NCBI GenBank assembly: GCA_031267005.1
Contig: JAIRZX010000187.1
Location: 1-7,272 of the forward strand
Length of the DNA stretch: 7,272 nucleotides
Direction of reading: 5' to 3'
Source of the DNA: Deltaproteobacteria bacterium
Lineage (GTDB): Bacteria > Desulfobacterota > Desulfarculia > Adiutricales > Adiutricaceae
How positions within the stretch are numbered: the stretch's first letter is position 1; each line of letters begins with the position of its first letter. Position numbers and translations under genes: made by a program. The notes under the pieces are model-generated. The model was given only the letters and a program-made list of their open reading frames with translations, had not been told where the DNA came from and searched no databases. This document shows positions 1 through 6,489 of the stretch, piece by piece.

Positions 1-33
1 TTGGGGGCGGGGTGGGGGGGGGTTGTGGGGTTG

Positions 34-446
34 GGGGGGGGGGGTTGGTACGGTATGGTGGGGAAGGTGGGGAAAGGCGGTCAGGAGGGGAAGGAGGGGA
101 AGGGCGGTAAAGAAGGTAAGGAAGGTAAGGAAGGGAAGGAAGGGAAGGGAAGGAAGGTCAGGAGGGAAAGGAGAGGAAGGGCGGTAAAGAGGGCAAAGAA
201 GGTAAGGAAGGGGAGAAAGGGGAGGAAGGTCAGGAGGGGAAGGAAGGGAAGGAAGGGGAGGAAGGGGAGGAAGGTCAGGAGGGGAAGGAAGGGAAGGAGT
301 GGAAGGGCGATGAAGGAGGTAAGGACGGTAAGGAGTGGAAGGGTGTTTCCCGCGCTGCATGGGGCCCGCGCCGGCGCCCGCTCAATGGGCCGGGCGCTCT
401 GCGGCGGGAACGGTTCGGAAGGGGGCGCAGTGCGCCGCAAAGTTGA
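34..446 (+). pseudogene. Collagen-like Gly-X-Y repeat gene remnant, frameshifted
   Basis: From 34 to about 147 the frame starting at position 1 reads Gly every third residue (GMV GKV GKG GQE GKE GKG, then GKE triplets). From about 147 the same pattern continues in the frame whose codons start at multiples of 3 (GKE GQE GKE, later GEK GEE GQE GKE) up to about 344, then runs non-repetitively to TGA at 444-446. Loss of one G near 147-149 would explain the switch. Codon differences between triplets are largely synonymous (GGT/GGG/GGC; AAG/AAA; GAA/GAG), which is expected of former coding sequence rather than a plain microsatellite. Three Gly positions are substituted (Arg at 174, Trp at 300 and 336). 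Bacterial collagen-like proteins are usually surface or fibre proteins. No signal peptide, anchor or globular domain is visible, and the true 5' end may lie outside the window. A purely purine-rich simple repeat is the alternative. Confidence 0.4.
55..342 (+). repeat. Purine-rich low-complexity tract with 9-bp periodicity and a 37-bp direct repeat
   Basis: The + strand here is almost entirely G and A, built from variants of a 9-bp unit of the form GGN-AAG-GAA. Within it, 217-253 and 262-298 are identical over 37 bp and offset by 45 bp, a multiple of both 9 and 3. The preceding 1-54 is nearly pure G with G-runs of up to about 14. Such asymmetric purine tracts can form triplexes or G-quadruplexes and slip during replication, so the copy number may vary between cells or between assemblies. 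Confidence 0.85.
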
Positions 447-471
447 AATCAGGTGCGTAGGGGGATAAAAT
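443..471 (+). promoter_or_regulatory. Sigma-70-type promoter for the hybrid kinase
   Basis: TTGAAA at 443-448 and TAAAAT at 466-471 are separated by exactly 17 bp, and each hexamer matches the consensus at 5 of 6 positions. Transcription would start near 478. The -35 box overlaps the TGA that ends the collagen-like frame, so the promoter sits at the gene boundary. It is the only strong promoter-like pair upstream of the kinase. Confidence 0.55.
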
Positions 472-607
472 CTAGCAAGTTAGGATTTCCCCTTTCCAAG
501 CCCGCCGAATATGCCGATTGCTTTCGCGGGGGGTGGGGCCCTGGCCTTCTTTCCGCCATCACTTTTTCCCCGTTTCGATATGTCCGAGAATCATCCTGGA
601 CATGAAG

Positions 608-612
608 GGAGG
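608..612 (+). promoter_or_regulatory. Shine-Dalgarno that supports a TTG start for the kinase
   Basis: GGAGG (within GGGAGGGAG at 607-615) lies 6 nt before an in-frame TTG at 619. The two in-frame ATG codons upstream (511 and 580) have no Shine-Dalgarno-like sequence in front of them. This site therefore decides the start used here. Confidence 0.5.
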
Positions 613-618
613 GAGTCC

Positions 619-3135
619 TTGTCCAAGACCGGTGCCAAGTTTTTGTCCGACGGCTCCCTGCCCGTGTCCGGGGATCTCCTGACGGACATCCTCGTGGAGG
701 GCGGGGTTGGCCTATGGTCCTTCCGGAGCTGGGACGGAGGGGAGGACGGGGCAGTCCTGAACGCGAACGCCGGGTGCCTGCGCCTTCTGGGGCGAGACGA
801 GCCGGTAGGCCTGGAGGTAGGCTTTCCCCTTTTCCGGGACCGCTGGGTCCACCGCGACGACCGCGCGATCGTGTCGGAGGGCCTGCGCGAGGTGGCAACG
901 AGCGGCGGGGCTAAGCTCGAAAGGGAGATAAGGCTCAGGCACGCGGGATCGGGGGAATGGAGATGGTACCGCGCCACCGGGGCTGTGGCGGAGAGGGAAG
1001 GCGGGGGGATCCTGGTGGTGGGCATGCTCCAGGAGGTCCAGGGCCGCAGGATGGCCGAGTCCGCCCTCGCGGAGGCGCTCCAGGCCAAGGATAACGCCGC
1101 GAGGGACCTCCAGCTCGAGCGGGAGCTGCTGGACGCCGTCATTAACGCCGCGTCGCTGGGCACCTGGGACTGGGACATCCAGACCGGCCAGGTCAAGTAC
1201 AACCGGCGCTGGACCGAGACCATCGGCTACAGCCTTGACGAGGTCGAGCCCACGGTCGAGACCTGGGAGAAGGCGCTGTTCCCGGAGGACCTGAAGAAGG
1301 CCAACGAGGCCGTGGAGGCCCACTGCAACGGCCTCACCACCTTCTACGAGGCTGACTTCCGCATGCGCCACAAGAACGGGTCCACCATCTGGGCGCAGGA
1401 CCGGGGCAGGGTCGTGGAGTGGGACGATCAAGGGCGCGCCAAGAGGCTCATGGGCGTCATGCTGGACGTCTCCCGCCAGAAGAGGATTGAACAGTCGCTC
1501 GCCGAGAACAACGACCAGCTGGAACTCATCTTCAAGGCCGCGAGGATAGGCGCCTGGGACTGGGACATCATAAACGGCAGCATCAAGTTCAACGACGTGT
1601 ACCTGGACATGCTGGGCTACCGCCCGGACGAGATCCAGGGGACCATCGAGGAGTGGGAGAGCTTCGTCCACCCAGACGAGCTCGCCTCCACGAACGCCGC
1701 GCTGGACAGGGCCATAAGCGGCGAGGACGACATGTACGCCGAGGAGATCCGGATGCGCCACAAGGACGGCCATTACGTCTGGACCTACGACTTCGGCAGG
1801 ATCGTCGCCCGCGACGAGGAGGGCCAGGCGCTGCGCATGGTGGGGGGCCACTTCGACTTCGACGACAAGAAGAAGATGGAGCTGGAATTCTACGCCATGC
1901 TGGAGCACGAGAGGGAGCTGAAGGTAGCCCGGGACATAGCCGAGGAGAGCACGAGGGCCAAAAGCGAGTTTCTGGCCAACATGTCCCACGAGATCCGCAC
2001 CCCCATGAACGCCATCATAGGGCTCACGCACCTGGTGCTGGAGACGGAGCTTTCCGGCCAGCAGGAGGACTACATCAAGCGCACCGAGGTGGCGGCCCAG
2101 GCTCTCCTGCGCATAATAAACGACATTCTGGACTTCTCGAAGATCGAGGCCGGGAAGCTCGAGATGGAGGAGACGTACTTCAACCTGGGCGACGTGATGA
2201 CCGGGGCGTCGGATCTGATGGAGGTCCGCGCACGGGAAAAGGGGCTGGACTTCACGGTGGATCTGCACCCGGAGATCCCCACGCGCCTTCTGGGCGACCC
2301 GGTGCGGCTGGGCCAGATTTTAAACAACTTGGCCTCCAACGCCGTGAAGTTCACGGCGGCAGGGGGAGTCTCCATAGCCGTCTCCATGCGCGAGACGGGC
2401 GATGAGAGCGCCCTCCTCTGCTTCGAGGTGAAGGACACGGGCATAGGGCTGAGCCAGGAGCAGATAAACGGCCTCTTCACCCCCTTCACCCAGGCGGACT
2501 CCTCCACCACCCGCAAGTACGGGGGCACGGGGCTGGGGCTCACCATCTCCAAGCGGCTGGTGGAGCTGATGGGAGGCGAGATCTGGTGCGAGTCCGTGCC
2601 GGGCAAGGGGAGCGTATTCGGCTTCACCGGCCGTTTCGGGATAAACGCCCCATCCGAGGAGGAGCAGGGGAAGCCCGCGGGCAAGCGCCGCACCCGGGAG
2701 GAGGAGCGGAGTTTGCTCGCCGCGCTGTCCGGCGCCAGGATCCTCCTGGCCGAGGACAACGAGGTGAACCAGCTCGTGGCCTCGCGCATCCTGAGCAAGG
2801 CGGGATTCGAGGTGAAGATAGCCGGGAACGGCCTGGAGGCCGTGGAGATGGTCAAGCGGGAGGCCTTCGACCTGGTCCTGATGGACATCCAGATGCCCGA
2901 GATGGACGGGCTCACCGCCGCTCGCACCATCCGCTCCGACCCGGCCTTCGCGGATCTCCCCATAGTCGCCATGACAGCGCACGCCATGAGCGGGGACAGG
3001 GAGATGAGCCTGTCTGCGGGCATGAACGACCACGTCAACAAGCCCATCAACCTCCAGGAGCTCTACCAGGCGCTCCTGAAGTGGGTGAAGCCCGGCGCCG
3101 CGGCCGCGGGCGGGGGGCCGGCCGGCGCGGCTTAG
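619..3135 (+). CDS. Soluble hybrid histidine kinase: PAS-PAS-PAS-HisKA-HATPase_c-REC
   Basis: Hybrid sensor kinase that should autophosphorylate a histidine and pass the phosphate to its own receiver domain. Numbering from TTG 619 (838 aa): PAS about 22-142, PAS about 169-289, PAS about 300-416, HisKA about 448-515 with H457 in SHEIRTPMN, then the HATPase_c domain with N-box NLASNAVKF (N574), DTGIG (D606) and GGTGLGL (635-641). The receiver (about 706-824) has the acidic pair in AEDN (D713), phospho-acceptor D756 in LVLMDIQMPEMDG, T786 and K808, so all catalytic residues are present. There is no signal peptide or membrane segment, so it is a cytoplasmic sensor. PAS 2 and 3 are clear duplicates (both have a GxWDWDI motif and an RMRHK-G segment); PAS 1 is divergent. 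The tail is Ala/Gly-rich. No HPt or DNA-binding domain is fused and no partner regulator is adjacent, so the ligand and output are unknown. ATG at 580 or 511 are alternative starts without a Shine-Dalgarno. Confidence 0.95.
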   Translation: MSKTGAKFLSDGSLPVSGDLLTDILVEGGVGLWSFRSWDGGEDGAVLNANAGCLRLLGRDEPVGLEVGFPLFRDRWVHRDDRAIVSEGLREVATSGGAKLEREIRLRHAGSGEWRWYRATGAVAEREGGGILVVGMLQEVQGRRMAESALAEALQAKDNAARDLQLERELLDAVINAASLGTWDWDIQTGQVKYNRRWTETIGYSLDEVEPTVETWEKALFPEDLKKANEAVEAHCNGLTTFYEADFRMRHKNGSTIWAQDRGRVVEWDDQGRAKRLMGVMLDVSRQKRIEQSLAENNDQLELIFKAARIGAWDWDIINGSIKFNDVYLDMLGYRPDEIQGTIEEWESFVHPDELASTNAALDRAISGEDDMYAEEIRMRHKDGHYVWTYDFGRIVARDEEGQALRMVGGHFDFDDKKKMELEFYAMLEHERELKVARDIAEESTRAKSEFLANMSHEIRTPMNAIIGLTHLVLETELSGQQEDYIKRTEVAAQALLRIINDILDFSKIEAGKLEMEETYFNLGDVMTGASDLMEVRAREKGLDFTVDLHPEIPTRLLGDPVRLGQILNNLASNAVKFTAAGGVSIAVSMRETGDESALLCFEVKDTGIGLSQEQINGLFTPFTQADSSTTRKYGGTGLGLTISKRLVELMGGEIWCESVPGKGSVFGFTGRFGINAPSEEEQGKPAGKRRTREEERSLLAALSGARILLAEDNEVNQLVASRILSKAGFEVKIAGNGLEAVEMVKREAFDLVLMDIQMPEMDGLTAARTIRSDPAFADLPIVAMTAHAMSGDREMSLSAGMNDHVNKPINLQELYQALLKWVKPGAAAAGGGPAGAA

Positions 3136-3140
3136 CGGAC

Positions 3141-3165
3141 GGGGCGTCGGGGTGGTGCCCGCCCC
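3141..3165 (+). terminator. Possible GC hairpin after the kinase stop
   Basis: GGGGCG at 3141-3146 can pair with CGCCCC at 3160-3165, five bases after the TAG stop. No T-run follows, so this is at best an atypical terminator or an mRNA 3'-end stabiliser. Confidence 0.2.
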
Positions 3166-3430
3166 AGCAAGGCGCCCGGGCTCCGACGGCGGCGCTGCCG
3201 TTCCGGAACACGCAGGGAGTTGTCCTGCGGGGCTCTCGACGAGTGCGCCCGGAATGCCAGCGGGGGCGCCCGCCGGAACTTTCAGCGTATCCATCCATTG
3301 GCGCGGCTTTCAGGAGACAGGCGCACCCGCACGTGTCATTTAGCCGGGAGGATGTTGCGTCCCCCAAAATTATCGGATGGCCAGAGACGCGCAAAGCGTC
3401 CGTCCCCGCGCCGCCTTAAGCCCCAGGCCC

Positions 3431-3474
3431 GCGATCGCAATCGCCATCGCCATCGCCATCGCGATGCCATCGCC
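3431..3474. repeat. Short tandem repeat of ATCGCC-type hexamers
   Basis: The stretch begins with the palindrome GCGATCGC and continues with consecutive ATCGCC/ATCGCA units, then a second GCGAT and another CCATCGCC. On the - strand it would encode alternating Ala-Met/Ala-Ile, but the surrounding frame has no gene character. It is probably a slippage-generated microsatellite. Confidence 0.7.
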
Positions 3475-3559
3475 TTGGGCCTTATGCCAAAGGCAAGCGG
3501 CCTGACTGGAACAAGCTTTCGCGATCAGCCTGATGGGGCTGTTCCCGGAAACTGGTCCG

Positions 3560-3594
3560 CGCCTCTCCGCAAGGACCCTTGCGGCAATGAGGCG
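3560..3594. repeat. Strong two-part inverted repeat
   Basis: The inner arms CCGCAAGG (3567-3574) and CCTTGCGG (3577-3584) are perfect complements. They are flanked by a second pair, CGCCTC (3560-3565) and GAGGCG (3589-3594), with a 1/4-nt internal loop between them. Fourteen base pairs in 35 nt could form a stable RNA or cruciform structure. No T-run follows on either strand, so it does not look like a standard intrinsic terminator. A dispersed palindromic (REP-like) element is possible, but no second copy is in the window. Confidence 0.55.
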
Positions 3595-3718
3595 GGCGTC
3601 CGTCCGGACAAAGCCGCAGGGCAGGGACTGCCTCCGGGGCAAGGGAGAAGCAGGCGGCGGAACGCGTCCTGGTTGATAGTATTCTCTTGTCGCCTTCGTT
3701 TTCGCGAATTAATCGATA

Positions 3719-3755
3719 TTTCCTGGGATGGCGCGTCTTTCCTGGGATGGCGCGT
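3719..3755. repeat. Two-copy 19-bp tandem duplication
   Basis: TTTCCTGGGATGGCGCGT occurs at 3719-3736 and again at 3738-3755, identical over 18 bp with a one-base spacer. It lies at the point where composition shifts from GC-rich to AT-rich. Confidence 0.85.
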
Positions 3756-3952
3756 AAGATTATTAATCAAAAAACAGTACCAAATATCAAATATTATTTT
3801 AAACCACTGCTGGCGTTCCCGGTAGCTTTATAGTTAGGCAATCGTTAAAGGGTTGTTCCGCGCCCGCCGACGCAAAACAGGGAGAGCGCGAGGCGCCCGT
3901 CGCGAGGCTGGGTTTTCAGGCCGTAAAGCGTCCTGCCTCAAGGAGAGGGAAC

Positions 3953-4009
3953 ATGGAAGGGAAAGGGCTGTCTCAAGGCGCTCCATCCTTTAAGAAAAAT
4001 ATTCCTTGA
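3953..4009 (+). CDS. Very short ORF with strong Shine-Dalgarno (18 aa), possibly a gene stub
   Basis: AGGAG at 3941-3945 is 7 nt before ATG 3953, the best ribosome-binding site in this intergenic region. The peptide is MEGKGLSQGAPSFKKNIP and ends at TGA 4007-4009. The same frame then stays open to TAA 4118-4120, with a protein-like, lightly amphipathic sequence (for example MTKYIAILIKYLNN). This suggests either a short gene broken by one stop or the 5' end of an older gene. KKNIP resembles the KKFPIG start of the pseudogene that follows, so it could be a stub of a related ATPase-like gene; this is inference from five residues. No function is proposed. Confidence 0.25.
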   Translation: MEGKGLSQGAPSFKKNIP

Positions 4010-4149
4010 AATCAGCTTTATGCAGACATGACCAAATATATTGCCATTCTCATTAAATATTTGAATAACATCCAAGATATGGCCGTACTATATAAGGATT
4101 TACAGCCAGGCCTTTTCTAATATTTAACTCGAATGTCAATATCCATGAA

Positions 4150-5558
4150 ATGTCAAAAAAGTTTCCGATTGGCGTTTCCTGTCGAGGCCCAGGCGATTAG
4201 GCAAGACGCTTTTGCTGAAAAACATATCGGAGCCGTTCCAGGGCGACCGGGAACTCTTCAAGGGCCTTTGGCTCGGTACCCAAAGCGACTGAGCCTTCGA
4301 ACGGCTCCCGGTCCTGATGTCCAATATGGCCTATGCCAATTTCAAGACAAGCGACGAGCTTGCCTCCGAGATCAAGTGGAGCTTGCAAAGACACGCTGTA
4401 AAAAAATGGAATTCGTTAAATTCTTAAAAGATCGTTCGCGGGGATGATTGAGGAACTTCTGGAAGGCATTCAAGAAAAGCACGAGGTCGGCGCGGTCGTC
4501 CTTGTGGGCGAGTACGATGCCCCTATTATGAAACATACCCGCCTTTAAGCACATATCAGGGATAATCAACTTGGCTTCAACCGGCTGGGCCTTAGCGACT
4601 ATCCTGATCGGCAAGTCACGAAAACCCGGGCTTTCTGGAGTTGGCCTCGAGCCAGTTCTGTTTCACAGCGGGTATTTGGCAAACGGCAATGTAACCAGAA
4701 TGCCAAGAATTTACAATATTAAATTGGTACGGCAAGATGAATACGCGTCCAAGACACCAAACTCTGAATCGGAGTGGATTCATATTTAAAATATGACATA
4801 TTCAATGTTATTTTCAAACGGGAAGGTAAATATATTAGCGATCTTTCGGAAAATATTCCTGCCGCCCTGTTAAAAAAATTTGAATAAGTTATTATGATGT
4901 CCCTTAACCAATTAGTTTCAATCTCGTTCCGCCAGCGCCCGACAGCCAGGCAAGCCGAACATCCGGATGCTCCAGCGAAGCGCTACGAAGCAGACAAATT
5001 TTATCACATGATACTCCACGCCTCTCTTCTTTCAGCTGGGTTTCGAATCCTGAGCGAACCTTCCGGAGGCGAGGGCCGGCCGGCCATCACCTTGTTCCTC
5101 CGCAACGAGGCCTGCGTGTCTATCGAGCTGAAATGCAATTATAGGCGGAAACAGGCAAAAAAATCGCCGGGGGTACAGATGAAGCCAGGAAGCTGGCGGA
5201 ACAGAAGGCTAAATTGAAGGCTAAATTGAAGGCTAAATTGAAAGCGAAGTTGAAGGCGAATGAGAAGGAGCTGGCCGCCGCCCTCGACATCGCCGAAGAG
5301 CAGATAAAGGGCAGGGACTGCGCCGGACACTACAGGGCGGCACGACTGGGAGTTATTTGCCTTGCCGCAGCCGAACGCGGCAGAACCCAGGTCGCGGTGC
5401 GCTTCGCCTGCACCGAGGGCGCTTGCGGACCAAAGGGCTCCGGACGCGCTTTCTTCGCCAAGCAACAGGCGTTGCGGAATCAGGAGCCGGGCGCCGCAAG
5501 CATTCCGCCCTTTCCCTGCCGCCATTTCCTTTCACGGAGCTTGGCGGCTCGCATTTGA
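4150..5558 (+). pseudogene. Decayed AAA-ATPase-like protein with C-terminal PD-(D/E)XK nuclease domain
   Basis: Fragments in three frames line up in the order expected for the AAA-ATPase-like (PF09820-type) plus PD-(D/E)XK (PF08011-type) family, normally about 500-570 aa. They are MSKKFPIGVS (4150-4179); RPRRLGKTLLL, the Walker A-type motif (4185-4217), then ELFKGL and ERLPVLMSNMAYANF; VVLVGEYDAPI, the Walker B-type motif (4495-4527); PVLFHSGYL (frame of 4571); YDIFNVIFKREGKYISDL; then EADKFYHMILHASLL, GFRILSEPSGGEGRPAI and SIELK (to 5170). The C-terminal part is EEQIKGRDCAGHYRAA and VICLAAAERGRTQVAVRF (5172 to about 5405). Damage: the VDKT segment between 4179 and 4182 is missing; TGA at 4290 stands where Trp fits; TAA at 4425, 4546 and 4885; frame changes near 4180, 4430, 4550-4600, 4700-4780 and 5170; a large part of the middle is deleted. 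Reading open to 5558 is probably run-on. The function of the family is not established; it is often multicopy and linked to mobile or defence-rich DNA. Confidence 0.85.
5205..5252 (+). repeat. Four 12-bp tandem repeats encoding Lys-Ala-Lys-Leu
   Basis: Three identical copies of AAGGCTAAATTG (5205-5240) are followed by a variant copy with synonymous changes (AAAGCGAAGTTG, 5241-5252). They encode KAKL four times, in the linker between the nuclease core and the conserved C-terminal segment of the pseudogene. The variant shows only third-position changes, so it probably diverged while the gene was still under selection; the identical copies are likely more recent. Confidence 0.9.
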
Positions 5559-5568
5559 GAGAGGGTGT

Positions 5569-6489
5569 TTAAACGGAGCCCTCCTTCTTCGCCGACAGGA
5601 TCCCTCCCAGCTCGGAGGTGAGGACCCCCAGGATGATGACCGCTGCGCCTAGGGCAGCCATGATCCCTACGGCTTCGCCAAGGATGGGCCAGGCGAACAC
5701 CGTCGCGGTGATCGGCTCGAACTGGAAGCAGAGCATGGCCTGGACGGGGGTCGTGTATTTCTGGCAGGCGGTCTGGATGAAGACGATGCCGATGGAGGCG
5801 AGAAAGGCGCAGAAGGCGAGCCCTATCCAGAAGTGGGCGTTGGGCTCGAAAGGCTTGGCCAGATCCGGGTGGAGCGGGGGGAGGAGGCCGGACTCGAAGG
5901 CCACCGCCGCAATAAGCACCAGGGGCACCGCCCCCGCGAACTGGAGGACGAGGAGCCTCCGGGTAAGGAGCGGGTCGTCGTCCCCCTCGGTGAAGCGGTT
6001 CATGTAGATGAGGTACAGGGCCCACATAGGCACCGACAGGAGCGCTATCACGTCACCGCTCTTCACCCCTCCGAAGGTGGGGTTGATGAGCAGGTACAGG
6101 CCCGCGAGCGCCAGAGCGACGCCCAGGAGGTTGTAGCCCTTGACCTTCTCCCTGAACAGGACGAATGAGACCAGGGGTATGGCGGGAAGGGTTAGCGCGG
6201 CGATGAAGGCCGCCCGCGAGACCTCCGTGAAGTTAACGCTGTAGTTCTGCAGGAGATACCCGGCCCCCATGAGGAACCCCAGGATGAGCCCCTTCCGGGC
6301 CGTTTTCCAGGGGAGCCCCCGCAGTGACTTCCAGAACAGGGCCGCGGAGGCCGCGAGCGCCACAAGGAAGCGGCACAGCAGGAACGTGGCTGGGGGCGAG
6401 GCTTCCAGCCCCCAGCGGGTGAAGATGAAGGACAGCCCCCAGATCGCCGCTGCCCCGACTATTGCCAGATCTGCCTGCCATGCCTTCAC
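5569..6489 (-). CDS. EamA/DMT-superfamily transporter, ten membrane segments
   Basis: Inner-membrane permease of the drug/metabolite transporter superfamily; members export amino acids, metabolites or drugs, and the substrate cannot be told from this sequence. The 306-aa length is typical. Two EamA halves are visible: residues about 7-137, starting with the characteristic AAAIWGLSFIFTRWGL, and about 146-293, which includes FEPITATVFAWPILGE near the ninth membrane segment. Predicted hydrophobic segments lie at about 7-27, 35-55, 67-86, 91-113, 117-137, 146-164, 177-198, 219-240, 248-268 and 272-293. The start is GTG at 6489, supported by GAGG 6 nt upstream (- strand); MKAWQADLAI is a normal N-terminus. 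The stop is TAA at 5571-5569, only 10 bp from the end of the convergent pseudogene frame. It appears to be transcribed alone. The gene is complete, with no missing segment. Confidence 0.95.
   Translation of the reverse strand: MKAWQADLAIVGAAAIWGLSFIFTRWGLEASPPATFLLCRFLVALAASAALFWKSLRGLPWKTARKGLILGFLMGAGYLLQNYSVNFTEVSRAAFIAALTLPAIPLVSFVLFREKVKGYNLLGVALALAGLYLLINPTFGGVKSGDVIALLSVPMWALYLIYMNRFTEGDDDPLLTRRLLVLQFAGAVPLVLIAAVAFESGLLPPLHPDLAKPFEPNAHFWIGLAFCAFLASIGIVFIQTACQKYTTPVQAMLCFQFEPITATVFAWPILGEAVGIMAALGAAVIILGVLTSELGGILSAKKEGSV

Larger units (their letters stand above)
3136..4149. other. Gene-poor intergenic stretch with small repeats and hairpins
   Basis: No ORF here gives a recognisable protein; the longest (3220-3825, + strand) is Arg/Ser-rich and looks like readthrough of GC-rich non-coding DNA. 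The stretch contains short hairpins at 3386-3400 (GACGC/GCGTC) and 3472-3494 (9-bp arms, one mismatch), plus the larger repeats listed separately. From about 3700 onward it becomes AT-rich. Around 3966 there is GGGCTGTCTCAA, similar to the terminal bases of some insertion sequences, but no partner end was found. A weak promoter-like pair (TTGCCA at 4041, AATAAC at 4064, 17-bp spacing) lies upstream of the ATPase/nuclease pseudogene. Confidence 0.6.

Noticed and set aside
1..468. Single 155-aa reading frame through the purine tract
   Set aside because: After about 147 this frame becomes Arg/Lys repeats because the Gly-X-Y phase has shifted, so it is not a sensible single protein.
712..2268. 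Long open frame on the - strand opposite the kinase (518 codons)
   Set aside because: It is antisense to a clear, fully conserved kinase; open antisense frames are common in GC-rich genes. Its Leu/Val/His-rich translation has no domain.
3431..3474. Repeats considered as a CRISPR array
   Set aside because: Units are 6 bp and contiguous without spacers, and no cas gene is present.
3220..3825. 201-aa + strand frame between the kinase and the pseudogene
   Set aside because: Crosses a microsatellite, hairpin and composition change; Arg/Ser-rich with no motif and no good ribosome-binding site.
3961..3978. GGGCTGTCTCAA as the end of an insertion sequence
   Set aside because: No matching inverted end, target duplication or transposase fragment was found in the window; kept only as a remark.
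4290..4292. TGA where Trp is expected, suggesting TGA is read as Trp
   Set aside because: The gene has other stops and frameshifts, so nonsense mutation is simpler. The intact genes use TGG for Trp and contain no internal TGA.
5038..5055. GTTTCGAATCC, like a tRNA T-arm
   Set aside because: It encodes the conserved AGFRILSE part of the nuclease domain, and no acceptor stem or anticodon arm surrounds it.
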